A DNA stretch of 64,000 nucleotides, from the NCBI GenBank assembly GCA_016713765.1, contig JADJON010000001.1, forward strand, positions 682,001 through 746,000, given 5' to 3'. The notes below the pieces were generated by a model that ran no database searches, was not told the DNA's origin, and saw only the letters and a list, made by a program, of their open reading frames with translations. Position 1 is the first letter of the stretch. The number at the start of each line of letters is the position of its first letter. Shown here one piece after another: positions 1 to 9,209 of this stretch. This stretch comes from Bacteroidota bacterium (GTDB lineage Bacteria > Bacteroidota > Bacteroidia > AKYH767-A > 2013-40CM-41-45). A program made the position numbers and the translations under genes.

Positions 1-630
1 GCCGGTGGCGTCTATAGCGGCACCGCGGTCGGTGGGACGAATTTCTATCCGGGTATTGCCGGCCCCGGCACCTTCACCATTACCTACAGCTATACCGATT
101 CCAACTCCTGCACCGGCAGCGACACATCCGCCATCCTGGTCAACCCGGCTCCGCTGCCGAACCTGGGCGCCGACACGACAGTTTGCGCAGATGGATCCAT
201 CACCCTGACCGCCGGCACCACCTTCTCCACCTATGTTTGGTCGAATGGCGCCAACACGCCGTCCATCACGATCGATACGACGGGAAGAGGGATGGGTACC
301 TTTTCATTCCGCCTTACCGTGACCAACAGCTTCGGTTGTGCGGGCCGCGATACCATCGCGGTGACGTTCGATATCTGTAACGGAGTATCAGCACCCGGAC
401 AGTTGGATGTGTTGCAGGTTTATCCCAACCCGGCGCAGCAGGAACTCCGCATCAACAGCGCGGAGCGGATCGATGTTCGCTGGTTCGATGAAACCGGTAT
501 GCTGGTTCGGACGGATCGGTTATTCGCCGGAACAAATCGGATCGCTCCCGGCCTGCCCGCTGGCATCTACTTTTTGCGCTTTGAGCGTGACGGATTGATG
601 CAAACGATTCGGGTCATCTTACTTCCGTAG
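1..630 (+). CDS. C-terminal part of a T9SS-secreted protein (5' end outside window)
   Basis: The reading frame is open from base 1 to the TAG at 628-630, so only the last 209 residues are visible. They contain the end of an Ig/PKD-like module with a cysteine pair, as in the gliding-motility-type repeats of Bacteroidota. The last ~75 residues have the layout of a T9SS type A sorting domain: a 'VYPNPAQQEL' start, a 'DETGMLVR' strand and a final 'GLPAGIYFLRF' block. Family knowledge says such proteins cross the outer membrane by T9SS and are released or attached to the surface. The N-terminal domains, and so the function, cannot be judged here. The 184 bases that follow hold only a weak 6-bp hairpin (TAGCCG/CGGCTA, 681-699) and no clear terminator. 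Confidence 0.85.
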   Translation, partial: AGGVYSGTAVGGTNFYPGIAGPGTFTITYSYTDSNSCTGSDTSAILVNPAPLPNLGADTTVCADGSITLTAGTTFSTYVWSNGANTPSITIDTTGRGMGTFSFRLTVTNSFGCAGRDTIAVTFDICNGVSAPGQLDVLQVYPNPAQQELRINSAERIDVRWFDETGMLVRTDRLFAGTNRIAPGLPAGIYFLRFERDGLMQTIRVILLP

Positions 631-814
631 CATCGCTTTCCACATTAATTATTCATTAAGTGAGTACTCAAAACGGTATTTAGCCGTCCATTTCGGCTAT
701 TCCACCATCATTTTTACGTTGCTCATCCCATTTTCAGGTTTTAAAGGGCTCATTTCAATACTTTTACAACCCGAAACCCTCTGCCTGCGTAATTGTTAAA
801 ACGGGTAGCACCTC

Positions 815-3800
815 ATGCCTCGTTCAGGTTTCAAACTCGACTTTCAATACGGCTACACCCTGCTTTTTAGCTTGTTGCTCGGCGGGATGACCGCGAGCGC
901 GCAAACCGTATTGCTCGACGACTTCAATCGGGCCAACAATAATACGGTTGGCAATGGCTGGAATGAGACCGAAACCGTTGCAGGTACCGGCGCTACCATC
1001 AGTGGCAATAACCTGCGATTAGCCAGTACCACTTCCGGAAAAGACTACGTTTGGCGCGATGTCAGTACCTATTATAATACGGTACTGAACACCAATACCG
1101 GAACACTGACCTGGGCGTTCAATCTGCGCCAGTCGCGAACGGATCCTAGCGGATTCGACGCGGGTAATTTCGGAATCGCGTTCGTCCTCGGGGCTTCTTC
1201 CAGTAACTTTCTAAGCGGTTCGAGCGGATACGCGGTGGTATTGGGTAACTCCTTGTCCGGCGACAACCTGCGCCTGGTGCGCTTCGCCAGCGGGATGAAC
1301 ACCAACGCCGCCCTAACCAACGTCATCTCACCGGCGATCGATTATGCCAACCAGTACATGGCGGTGCGGGTCACATATAACCCCGTAGGAAACGCCTGGA
1401 CCCTGGAAGCCGATACCACGAACGCGGGCGTATTCGAGGATCCTGTCAGCGGAGCAACCTACGTTTCGCTCGGTTCCGCATCCGATGCCACCTATACCGG
1501 AGTCGATCTGATGTACCTGGGTTGCCTCTGGAATCACAACACCGCAGCGGGGGATGCCGGCCTGTTTGATAACATCTATGTTCCTTCCGCATGCAGTCCC
1601 AGTCCGGAGCCCACAACGCAAGCGACCAATGTGACCTTTACGTCGATCGGCGCCGGTGCGATGACCGTCAACTGGACGCGTGGTAACGGAACCTTCGTCA
1701 TCGTGATCGGTCGACAGGGTGGGGCCGTCACCAGTACGCCAACTGACGGAGCTTCCTATTCCGCCAGCTCCACCTGGGGTTCAGGAACGCTCATGGCCGC
1801 GAACGAGTATGTGGTCTATAGCGGATCGGGAACGTCCGTGAATGTAACCGGACTCAATGCATCCACTTCGTATAGCTTCTCTGTTTTCGAATTCAACGGC
1901 ACCGGTTGTACCACCAACTATCTGTTGACCACACCGGCAACGGGTACGCAATCCACGGCCAGTTGTGTGCTTGCCGCGGAGCCGACGGTCGGGGCTTCGG
2001 GCGTGAACACCTCGCATCTGCTTTCCAATTCCGTGCAGTTGAACTGGACGCGCGGCAACGGGACCTACTGTATCGTTGTGTGCCGGGCACTCAGCGCGGT
2101 GACGACCCCTCCGATCGACGGCCAGAGTTACACCGCGAATGCCGCGTACGGACTGGGATCAACGACCGCTCCGGGCGAGTACATCGTCTATCAGGGCACC
2201 GGTACCAGTGTCGTGGTCACCGGCATCATTCCCAACACCACCTACTATTTCGCCGTGTTCGAGATGAACGGCTCGGGTTGCAACTCGAACTATTACGTCC
2301 CCGCGGTGCTCGCTTCCGCCAACGCCACCACGCCGGCGATCGGAACCTACAACTGGTACTACGGTAACATGCATGCGCATTCGGATTATTCCGACGGTGA
2401 CATGGACAACACCTGCAACGGCGCCGGCAGCGCGACCTGTTGTTACAGCATCGGGCAGACCGCGCTCAACTTCAATTTCATGGGCATCTCGGACCACAAT
2501 CACAACGAAGGTCCTGTGATGACGCCCGCCAAATACGCCAGCGGCCTCTCGGAAGCCACGGCATATACCGCCGCCAATCCGACCTTCATCGCCTTCTACG
2601 GCATGGAGTTCGGTACGATATCTACGGGCGGACACGTCACCATCTACGGCATCAACCAATTGCTGGGTTGGAATACCGGTAATTACAATGTTTATGTAGC
2701 GAAAGGTGACTACAACACCGTGTTCAACATGGTGGCTTCGACCCCCGGCGCGTTTACCACGCTGTGTCACCCGAACAATACCGATTTCGGTAACATCCTG
2801 GGATCCGCCTACAACGCGACGTATGATAACGCGATCGTCGGTTGTGCGGTTAAGAACGGCCCGTTCTCCTCCACCAACATCACCTATTCGGATCCCGCCC
2901 CCGGTAACACCGTTTCCTTTTTCAACCAGATGCTGGCCAAGGGCTATCACCTGGGCCCGACGGTCGATCAGGACAATCACAATTCATCGACGATGGGCAA
3001 GTCGAACCAGGGCCGCACGGTGGTACTGGCTACCGCACTCGACAAGACTTCCGTCAATGATGCCATGCTGAACATGCGTTTCTACGCGACGGAAGATTAC
3101 AACATCCGTGTCACGTATACGGTGAACGGCAACCTGCCGATGGGTACGATCATCACGCAGACGATCAACCCGACCTTCAACGTCAATGTCACAGATCCTG
3201 ACGGCGAAAGCGTGTCGCAGATCCGCCTGATGTACGGCGTGCCGGGCAGCGGTTCCAACCCCACGGCACTCACCACCGTGAGCAGCGCGAGCTCGCTGAC
3301 GTACACGCATAGCTTCGGCACCGGTACCTATTACTACTACGCGGAGATCACGCAACCGGATGGTAATGTCACCTGGACCTCGCCCATCTGGTACACCAAG
3401 ATCCCGCAACCGCTTCCGATCGAATTGCTTTCGTTTACCGGAAAAGTCACCGATCCGGGTAATCGCCTGGAATGGGTAACGGCCACGGAAACCAACAACG
3501 ACTACTTCTCCCTGGAGCGTAGCCGCGACGGCCTGGAGTTTTCAACGATCGCGCGCGTCGACGGAGCCGGCAATTCGAGCCAGCCCCTGCATTACCAATA
3601 CCTCGATACCGAGGCCGGTGACGGACTGTGGTACTACCGCTTGCGCCAGAACGACTTTGATGGCAACTTTTCCTACAGCGATCCGGTGGCGTTGCGTCGT
3701 GGTAAGTTGAAAGACCGCTTTTCCGTTTATCCCAACCCGACAGCCGGTCGCTTCACCATCGGGCTGACGACGAATACGTACGCCGAGTATGAAGTGAACG

Positions 3801-3955
3801 TGTTCGACGCGCTCGGTGAAGTGGTGTTCAGCTCATTTGAAACCGCACGTGCCGCGAAGGAAATTTCTCTCGAGCACCTGCCGGCAGGCGTCTATACGCT
3901 GCTGTTGCGCTGCGACGGCGAGCAGGCCGCATTTAAGCTGGTGATCGAACGCTGA
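815..3955 (+). CDS. Secreted PHP-domain phosphoesterase-like protein with T9SS sorting domain
   Basis: This is a 1046-residue secreted protein. A signal peptide ends near 'TASAQ' (residue 30). Residues ~30-260 look like a concanavalin/LamG-type domain, followed by two fibronectin-III-like modules, each with a 'NWTRGNGT' strand. Residues ~515-860 are a PHP-type metal-dependent hydrolase: 'NMHAHSDYSDGD' with H520 and H522, then 'GISDHNHN' with D560 and H561, a later 'LCHPNN' and 'DQDNHN'. The motifs match the CehA/McbA group of PHP proteins. The last ~90 residues are a T9SS type A sorting domain ('VYPNPTAGRF', 'HLPAGVYTLLL'). Known PHP enzymes cleave phosphoester bonds. An extracellular role such as releasing phosphate from nucleotides or phosphonates is inference, and the substrate is unknown. 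Confidence 0.85.
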   Translation: MPRSGFKLDFQYGYTLLFSLLLGGMTASAQTVLLDDFNRANNNTVGNGWNETETVAGTGATISGNNLRLASTTSGKDYVWRDVSTYYNTVLNTNTGTLTWAFNLRQSRTDPSGFDAGNFGIAFVLGASSSNFLSGSSGYAVVLGNSLSGDNLRLVRFASGMNTNAALTNVISPAIDYANQYMAVRVTYNPVGNAWTLEADTTNAGVFEDPVSGATYVSLGSASDATYTGVDLMYLGCLWNHNTAAGDAGLFDNIYVPSACSPSPEPTTQATNVTFTSIGAGAMTVNWTRGNGTFVIVIGRQGGAVTSTPTDGASYSASSTWGSGTLMAANEYVVYSGSGTSVNVTGLNASTSYSFSVFEFNGTGCTTNYLLTTPATGTQSTASCVLAAEPTVGASGVNTSHLLSNSVQLNWTRGNGTYCIVVCRALSAVTTPPIDGQSYTANAAYGLGSTTAPGEYIVYQGTGTSVVVTGIIPNTTYYFAVFEMNGSGCNSNYYVPAVLASANATTPAIGTYNWYYGNMHAHSDYSDGDMDNTCNGAGSATCCYSIGQTALNFNFMGISDHNHNEGPVMTPAKYASGLSEATAYTAANPTFIAFYGMEFGTISTGGHVTIYGINQLLGWNTGNYNVYVAKGDYNTVFNMVASTPGAFTTLCHPNNTDFGNILGSAYNATYDNAIVGCAVKNGPFSSTNITYSDPAPGNTVSFFNQMLAKGYHLGPTVDQDNHNSSTMGKSNQGRTVVLATALDKTSVNDAMLNMRFYATEDYNIRVTYTVNGNLPMGTIITQTINPTFNVNVTDPDGESVSQIRLMYGVPGSGSNPTALTTVSSASSLTYTHSFGTGTYYYYAEITQPDGNVTWTSPIWYTKIPQPLPIELLSFTGKVTDPGNRLEWVTATETNNDYFSLERSRDGLEFSTIARVDGAGNSSQPLHYQYLDTEAGDGLWYYRLRQNDFDGNFSYSDPVALRRGKLKDRFSVYPNPTAGRFTIGLTTNTYAEYEVNVFDALGEVVFSSFETARAAKEISLEHLPAGVYTLLLRCDGEQAAFKLVIER

Positions 3956-3977
3956 GTCTTTCCCTTTTCGTTTTGTG

Positions 3978-3985
3978 TACCTTCG
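3978..3985 (+). promoter_or_regulatory. Bacteroidota -7 box for xseA
   Basis: TACCTTCG lies 6 bases before the xseA ATG and fits the TAnnTTTG-type -7 element with one change. No clear -33 TTTG is present at the usual distance, so this is a motif match only. Confidence 0.4.
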
Positions 3986-3991
3986 TCGGGC

Positions 3992-5431
3992 ATGTCCGGT
4001 CCGAACAATTATTTACGTCTGTCCGACCTCACACGCGAGATCCGCGATGTGGTGCAGCAGCATTTCACCGGTCGCACGTATTGGATCGTAGCGGAAATTT
4101 CCGGGCATAAGTACTATCCGAATACCGGCCGCCATTACCTAAGCTTCGTCGAGAAGATCGGAGAAGGCGGAGCGGAGACGGCCAAGATCAAGGCGAAGGC
4201 CTGGAGCCAGGGGTCGGATCGCATCCGGGCTTTCGAACAATCGACCGGACAATCGTTCACCGACGGCATCCAGGTGCTGGTGCAGGTTTCCGTGGAGTAT
4301 CACCTGGTACACGACCTTTCACTTACGATCCTTGATGTGGATCCGACCTTCACCCTGGGGGTGTTGGAGCGTCAGCGGAGAGAAACACTCGATCGGCTGG
4401 TACGCGACAATCCCGGCTATGTGGAAAAAGTGGGGGAGGAGTATGTCACCTACAACAAGCGCCTGGCATTGCGACCGGTGGTGCAACGCATCGCGCTGGT
4501 CGCTTCACCGAAGTCGGCGGGTTACGAGGATTTTCTGCATACCCTGCACGAGAACGAAGCGGGATATCGTTTCGCGATCGACTACTATTACACCAGCGTG
4601 CAGGGCGCGGAGGCGGAGGATGAACTGGTGCGTGCCTTGATCGACGTCTATCAGTCGAAGAAAGCGTACGATGCCGTGGTCATCATCCGGGGCGGAGGCG
4701 CGAAGACCGACTTCCTGGTGTTCGACACCTATCGCGTCAGTCAGGCGGTGGCACGGTTCCCGGTTCCGGTGATCACGGGCATCGGGCATCACCAGGATGT
4801 GAGCATCACCGACCGGATGGCGCATACACAGACCAAGACTCCGACCCAAGCTGCCGAGTTCATTCTCGCGCGTAACCGCAGTTTCGAGCAGTCGGTGCTG
4901 GAGCTGCAAGGCCAGTTGGTCATTCGTGCGCAGCAATTGCTGGCGGACCACCGCGAAGCACTGATCGAAACGCAATCGGGTATTCCTGCCCGTACGCGCG
5001 AGTACCTTTCGACCTGCAAGGACCTGTTGAGCGATCAGCGCGAGCAGATCACGGGCCTTGTCCGCGAGCGACTGCTGGGCGAAGAACGGGAGCTGAACGC
5101 GCTGGCATCCGGGTTAACCACAACACCACGGCTGCGCATCGCGGCGGAACTCCAGTCGGTGATGTTCCTGAAGGATACGCTGCCATCCATGCTGCGTCGG
5201 CGGATCCAGGATGAGGCCGAGCGGCTCGAGCATTTCGCTTCGCTTACACGGCTGGTGAGTCCGGCCAATATCCTGAAACGCGGATATGCCTTGCTGGAGC
5301 AGGAGGGGCGGGTTCTTTCCTCGGTCCGGCAGCTCGATCCGGACCGTCCCTTGCTTGTACGCACAGCCGAGGCCGACATCACCACACGCATTGAAACGAT
5401 AGCATCCCACGATGGAAAAACTGACCTATGA
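3992..5431 (+). CDS. xseA: Exodeoxyribonuclease VII large subunit
   Basis: This is the 479-residue large, catalytic subunit of exonuclease VII, which degrades single-stranded DNA to acid-soluble oligonucleotides in repair. The N-terminal ~110 residues form the OB-fold ('YWIVAEISGHKYYPNTGRHY'). The catalytic core follows with the family block 'IRGGGAKTDFLVFDTYRVSQ' and 'PVITGIGHHQDVSITDRMAH'. A long coiled-coil region and the C-terminal 'NILKRGYALLEQEGRV' segment are also typical. The length is close to that of other Bacteroidota XseA proteins. The ATG follows a TAnnTTYG box by a few bases. The gene overlaps xseB by 20 bases, indicating translational coupling. Confidence 0.95.
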   Translation: MSGPNNYLRLSDLTREIRDVVQQHFTGRTYWIVAEISGHKYYPNTGRHYLSFVEKIGEGGAETAKIKAKAWSQGSDRIRAFEQSTGQSFTDGIQVLVQVSVEYHLVHDLSLTILDVDPTFTLGVLERQRRETLDRLVRDNPGYVEKVGEEYVTYNKRLALRPVVQRIALVASPKSAGYEDFLHTLHENEAGYRFAIDYYYTSVQGAEAEDELVRALIDVYQSKKAYDAVVIIRGGGAKTDFLVFDTYRVSQAVARFPVPVITGIGHHQDVSITDRMAHTQTKTPTQAAEFILARNRSFEQSVLELQGQLVIRAQQLLADHREALIETQSGIPARTREYLSTCKDLLSDQREQITGLVRERLLGEERELNALASGLTTTPRLRIAAELQSVMFLKDTLPSMLRRRIQDEAERLEHFASLTRLVSPANILKRGYALLEQEGRVLSSVRQLDPDRPLLVRTAEADITTRIETIASHDGKTDL

Positions 5432-5627
5432 ACAGGCGTTTGCCGAGCTGAAAGCGATCGCCGAAGCGATCGAAGACGAGACCGTCGCGGTCGACGTGCT
5501 GGCGGAGAAAGTCAAGCGCGCCAGCTACCTCATCAAGTTCTGCCAGGACAAACTGCGCGCCACGGAAAGCGAAGTGAATACGATCATCCGGCAGATGGAG
5601 GGGAAGGGTGGCGACCCGAAGGAGTGA
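5412..5627 (+). CDS. xseB: Exodeoxyribonuclease VII small subunit
   Basis: This 71-residue protein begins 'MEKLTYEQAFAELKAI' and matches the small helical subunit of exonuclease VII, several copies of which wrap the C-terminal coiled coil of XseA. Its ATG lies inside the end of xseA, in another frame. Small size, acidic helices and position directly after xseA leave little doubt. It is followed at once by a long imperfect inverted repeat. Confidence 0.95.
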   Translation: MEKLTYEQAFAELKAIAEAIEDETVAVDVLAEKVKRASYLIKFCQDKLRATESEVNTIIRQMEGKGGDPKE

Positions 5628-5630
5628 ATA

Positions 5631-5728
5631 GTTTTTCCACTGCTCACTCCCACTGTTTCTGTTTCTCACACTAATTTTTAAAAAGAGTGTGTAGTGTGAG
5701 AAACAGTGTGAGTGAACAGTGGAAAAAC
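5631..5728. repeat. Long imperfect inverted repeat between convergent xseB and ade
   Basis: The left arm (about 5631-5673) starts GTTTTTCCACTG. The right arm (about 5690-5728) ends CAGTGGAAAAAC. The arms match over ~38 bases with a few mismatches and an internal duplication of TTTCTG on the left. The centre is AT-rich (TAATTTTTAAAAAGA). The arms are themselves built from GTGAACA/GTGAGAA-like heptamers related to the array at 9093. It sits exactly between the 3' ends of two convergent genes, so a two-way terminator is a reasonable guess. Confidence 0.75.
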
Positions 5729-5744
5729 ACCCCCCCTAGCTGAT

Positions 5745-7391
5745 TCAATTTCCGTCCGCGCGCTGGTCGCCTGCCAGCGAAAACCGGTCCCCGTCGAACA
5801 ATCCCAGGTCACTCAGCTTCAAATGCGGTATCACCAGCAGCGCCATGAACGAAAGCGTCATGAAGGGCGCGCGGAGTTGTGAGCCGAGCTCCTTGGCTTT
5901 CTTGTCCAGCTCCGCGTAGGCTTCGGCGACTTTGTAGCCGTCCTGGTTACTCATGAGTCCGGCTACGGGCAACGGGAGGACGTGACTTTGCCGGCCGTCG
6001 AATACACTTACCCCGCCTTGTACTTCGATCACGGCATTGACAGCGGCTGCGATACTATGGGCGTCAACGCCGACGGCGACGATGTTGTGGCTGTCGTGCG
6101 CGACCGAGGAGGCGATTGCGCCGTGCTTGATACCAAAATTTCGGATCCAGCCCAGAGCCGGCGGCGCTTCCCGGTAACGATTGACAACGGTGATCGGGAG
6201 CAGGTCGTTGTCGAGGTCGGCAACGGCGAATCCGTTACGAGCCGGGATTGTCACGGACAGTTTGTTCGTGATGAGTTGTCCGTCGAGCGCTTCGATCGCC
6301 AGTGTCTGTAAAGGAGTGGAAGTCTTGATCCGAAACTGTTCCGGTTTTTTCGGTGAACACGAGAACTGATTGAGCGTACCTGCCGGAACATGCTGGATCA
6401 GGCTGTGGCCGTTCCGGGCGACGAGTTGTCCGTTGATCCAGGTTTCGAGCACATGCAGTGTTTCGGGTGAATCAACGACGATAAAATCCGCGGGATCGCC
6501 CGGGCGTAGCAACCCGACGTTCATCTTATAGTGCAGCACAGGGTTGATACAAGCCGCCCGCAACAGCTTGAAGAGCGGAATGCCGTCGCGCAGTCCGCGT
6601 CGTACCAACTCGTCGATGTGGTTCAACACGAGTCCGTCGGGGTGTTTGTCGTCGCTGCAGAACATCATGCGTTCCGGATGCTCGTCGACGAGCCGGATCA
6701 GCGCTTCGAAGTTGCGCGCCGCGCTGCCTTCGCGGATCTGGATGTTCATCCCATACCCGATCTTTTCCTTCGCTTCGGCATAGGTGAAACATTCGTGGTC
6801 GGTGCTGATTCCCGCAGCGATGTAGCGCCGGGCATCCTCACCACGGAGTCCGGGCGCGTGACCGTCGACCGGCTTTCCGAGCCGCTTCGCCGCCGCGATC
6901 TTCGCGAGGACTTCAGGGTCGCCGTGCAGCACGCCGGGATAATTCATCATTTCGCTGAGGTAGACGATCTCGGGACGTTCGAGCAGCGCAGTGACGGCAG
7001 CGGCGTCGAGTGCAGCGCCGGCCGTCTCAAAGACGGAAGCCGGAACACAACTCGGTGCGCCGAAGTGAAACTTGAACGGTACCGTCTTGCCGTTGTCGAT
7101 CATGTACTCCACGCCGGCCGCGCCGCATACGTTGGCGATCTCGTGCGGGTCGCTGATGGTAGCGACCGTACCGTGCACCACCGCCAGGCGGGCGAATTCA
7201 GACGGTACGAGCATGGAGCTTTCGACGTGTACATGCGCGTCGATGAAGCCGGGTAGGAAGTAAGGCGTACCGGCACGTGCTTCCTTTTCTTCGGTAACCT
7301 CTAAAATGCGGCCTTGTCCGACCGTCAGGGTGACGGGCACGAAACGTTGATTCAGAATATCGATGAGGGTGCCGTGGAGCGTATGCGTCAT
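5745..7391 (-). CDS. ade: Adenine deaminase
   Basis: This 548-residue protein belongs to the amidohydrolase superfamily and is read as adenine deaminase (adenine to hypoxanthine plus ammonia, purine salvage). It shows the metal-binding 'GFIDAHVHVESSM' (H53, H55), 'SDPHEIANVCG', 'DGHAPGLRG', 'SDDKHPDG' and the C-terminal block 'HDSHNIVAVGVD' typical of Ade. An open frame extends 14 codons upstream to 7433, but the ATG at 7391 gives the usual N-terminus and has a TACCTTTCG-like promoter box just before it, so 7391 is preferred. The gene runs convergent to xseAB. Confidence 0.92.
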   Translation of the reverse strand: MTHTLHGTLIDILNQRFVPVTLTVGQGRILEVTEEKEARAGTPYFLPGFIDAHVHVESSMLVPSEFARLAVVHGTVATISDPHEIANVCGAAGVEYMIDNGKTVPFKFHFGAPSCVPASVFETAGAALDAAAVTALLERPEIVYLSEMMNYPGVLHGDPEVLAKIAAAKRLGKPVDGHAPGLRGEDARRYIAAGISTDHECFTYAEAKEKIGYGMNIQIREGSAARNFEALIRLVDEHPERMMFCSDDKHPDGLVLNHIDELVRRGLRDGIPLFKLLRAACINPVLHYKMNVGLLRPGDPADFIVVDSPETLHVLETWINGQLVARNGHSLIQHVPAGTLNQFSCSPKKPEQFRIKTSTPLQTLAIEALDGQLITNKLSVTIPARNGFAVADLDNDLLPITVVNRYREAPPALGWIRNFGIKHGAIASSVAHDSHNIVAVGVDAHSIAAAVNAVIEVQGGVSVFDGRQSHVLPLPVAGLMSNQDGYKVAEAYAELDKKAKELGSQLRAPFMTLSFMALLVIPHLKLSDLGLFDGDRFSLAGDQRADGN

Positions 7392-7531
7392 GGGAACGAA
7401 AGGTAGGAAAAGGGAAGTGAGGCAGGACTGCAAGGTGGAGGTAGTTTTACGCAGCGGGAGTCAGGTGTAGGTTGCTTTTTGTATTTTAGACGGGACCTAA
7501 AGCATCATTTCCACTGAAAGAACTATTCACG

Positions 7532-8557
7532 ATGAAAAAATTTCTATCACTCGCCTTTATCCTGGGATGCTGTTTGTTGCATACCGGAAATTTGTCGGCC
7601 CAGCAGCCCTATTGGGGAACCATTTTCGTTGACTCCAACATCGTGAGAACCAACGACCCGACGCTGCATGTGAGCACTACGTATACCGGCCAGGGAAACC
7701 GTACCGTCTATGACCGCCGGGCTGCCAATTGGGTCACCATCAATGCGTACCTCTACGATGTAGTCTGGAGCGACGGCCTGACGGCTGAAGCGATCGTCAA
7801 TCCGGAATTTGGCAGCAGTGCCGCCGGCTTTGTGGAAGCTGACAAATACGGAAGAGTACTCGGGCAGCTGCCGACCGCGCTGCGACAGGATTGTAACGAA
7901 TTGTGGATACACAAGGGCATGGAAGCGTTTGGAGGCGGGAACAACTCCGTCCTGATTCACACGGATTACTCAACCGTATATGAAGCGGATGGGATTCTTG
8001 AAGAGACCCTCATTCACGAATTATCCCATACTTCCCTGGATGCCGCGCACGCGGCATCTTCCGGCTGGATCGCAGCGCAGAATGCCGATGGGAATTTCAT
8101 CTCCGGTTATGCCGCGCAGAATCCAACGCGCGAAGATGTGGCGGAGTCATTTCTGATGTGGCTGGCGGTTCGTCAATGTAATCTTCGCGTGACCCAGCAG
8201 ACCGTTGACACGGTGAATTTTTATATCCCGAACCGATTGGCCTACTTCGACAATCAGAATTTCGATACGAACCCGATCTGTGTGAGCATCACCGGTATCG
8301 ATGAAATGAACGCCGGGGCTGTCAGCCTCTTTCCGAATCCTTTCCAACGTCAACTCCACTTGAAACGCCCGGGAGGATTTGACCGGGCGACGATTACACT
8401 TTTCGATAACTGCGGAAAAGCGGTGATGCTGGCCACCAACATGAGTGGGAACGAAGTGGTGCTGAGCCGCAGCGACCTTCCTGCCGGATTCTATGTCGTG
8501 CAGGTCCGGGTAGGTGATGAAGCCGTTGTGTCACATAAAGTGCTCATCATCGACTAA
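7532..8557 (+). CDS. Secreted HExxH protein with T9SS sorting domain, possible metalloprotease
   Basis: This 341-residue protein has a clear signal peptide (MKKFLSLAFILGCCLLHTGNLSAQ). The middle contains 'LIHELSHTSLDAAH' with H162, E163 and H166, a HExxH zinc-site pattern, then a conserved-looking 'EDVAESFLMWLAVR' helix whose glutamate could be a third ligand. The last ~80 residues are a T9SS type A sorting domain ('LFPNPFQRQLHL', 'DLPAGFYVVQV'). I recognise no named peptidase family. A secreted zinc protease is an inference from HExxH plus export. The gene stands alone, with the divergent ade upstream. Confidence 0.75.
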   Translation: MKKFLSLAFILGCCLLHTGNLSAQQPYWGTIFVDSNIVRTNDPTLHVSTTYTGQGNRTVYDRRAANWVTINAYLYDVVWSDGLTAEAIVNPEFGSSAAGFVEADKYGRVLGQLPTALRQDCNELWIHKGMEAFGGGNNSVLIHTDYSTVYEADGILEETLIHELSHTSLDAAHAASSGWIAAQNADGNFISGYAAQNPTREDVAESFLMWLAVRQCNLRVTQQTVDTVNFYIPNRLAYFDNQNFDTNPICVSITGIDEMNAGAVSLFPNPFQRQLHLKRPGGFDRATITLFDNCGKAVMLATNMSGNEVVLSRSDLPAGFYVVQVRVGDEAVVSHKVLIID

Positions 8558-8698
8558 CAAACTTTGAGTAAGAGGAGGGAAGAGTGAACCGGACAGCTAC
8601 AGAGGTGATCCTTCGTAGATCGATCGACCGAGCTGCTCCAGGAAGTTGAGTCGAACAAGGATTCGTTTTATCTTGTGTTCGCTGAAAATCCTGTTGAT

Positions 8699-9103
8699 AT
8701 GGACAAGACGATCACCGCCTACGCCAAACCCTTGAACAAAGCGGAGCGCGAAATCTGCCAGCTACTGGCCACCGAGATCGAACGTCACCTTCCTGAAGCC
8801 GAAGGAAAGATCTGGCACCGGCACCCCGTCTGGTTCCTGGACGGTAATCCGGTTGTGGGTTATAGTAAATTGAAAGACTGCATACGGCTTTTATTTTGGA
8901 GCGGACAGTCGTTCGACGAACCCGGCCTCGCACCGGAAGGGAGTTTCAAAGCGGCGGAGGCCCGTTATACTGAGCTTAAACAGGTGAAGAAAAAGGACCT
9001 GAAGCGCTGGCTGGGTAAGGCAAGGGAGATTCAATGGGATTATAAGAATCTTGTGAAGCGGAGGGGGAGGTTGGTGCGCTTGGGAGAAGGCAGTGAACAG
9101 TGA
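8699..9103 (+). CDS. DUF1801 domain protein
   Basis: This 134-residue soluble protein has the DUF1801 (YdhG-like) pattern: 'IWHRHPVWFLDGNPVVGYS', 'RLLFWSGQSFDEPGL' and a lysine/arginine-rich tail. The function of the family is not established. The ATG at 8699 is preferred over a GTG at 8675 because a TATCTTGT-like -7 box lies at 8669-8676 and the family normally begins near 'MDKTITAYAKPL'. The last codons (Ser-Glu-Gln-stop) are read out of the first units of a heptamer array (9093 on), so the original 3' end may have been replaced by the array. Confidence 0.8.
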   Translation: MDKTITAYAKPLNKAEREICQLLATEIERHLPEAEGKIWHRHPVWFLDGNPVVGYSKLKDCIRLLFWSGQSFDEPGLAPEGSFKAAEARYTELKQVKKKDLKRWLGKAREIQWDYKNLVKRRGRLVRLGEGSEQ

Positions 9104-9148
9104 ATAGTAAACAGTAAATAGTGAACAGCGAATAGCGAATAGCGAATA
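9093..9148. repeat. Heptamer array, GTGAACA/GCGAATA family (8 units)
   Basis: Eight consecutive 7-base units: GTGAACA, GTGAATA, GTAAACA, GTAAATA, GTGAACA, then GCGAATA three times, fading into GTGTGCG. The TGA stop of the DUF1801 gene (9101-9103) lies inside unit 2. Confidence 0.95.
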
Positions 9149-9209
9149 GTGTGCGGTTGGTTGCTGGTTTGTGCTCGTGCTTATTGGTAATCGAATTATT
9201 TAGCTAATC

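Noticed and set aside
681..699. Terminator after the first T9SS gene (TAGCCG/CGGCTA hairpin)
   Set aside because: The stem is only 6 bp and no T-run follows directly.
2159..2980. A 273-codon minus-strand open frame inside the PHP-domain gene
   Set aside because: It is repetitive in Val, Arg, Gly and Ile, has no family features, and lies opposite a well-supported coding region.
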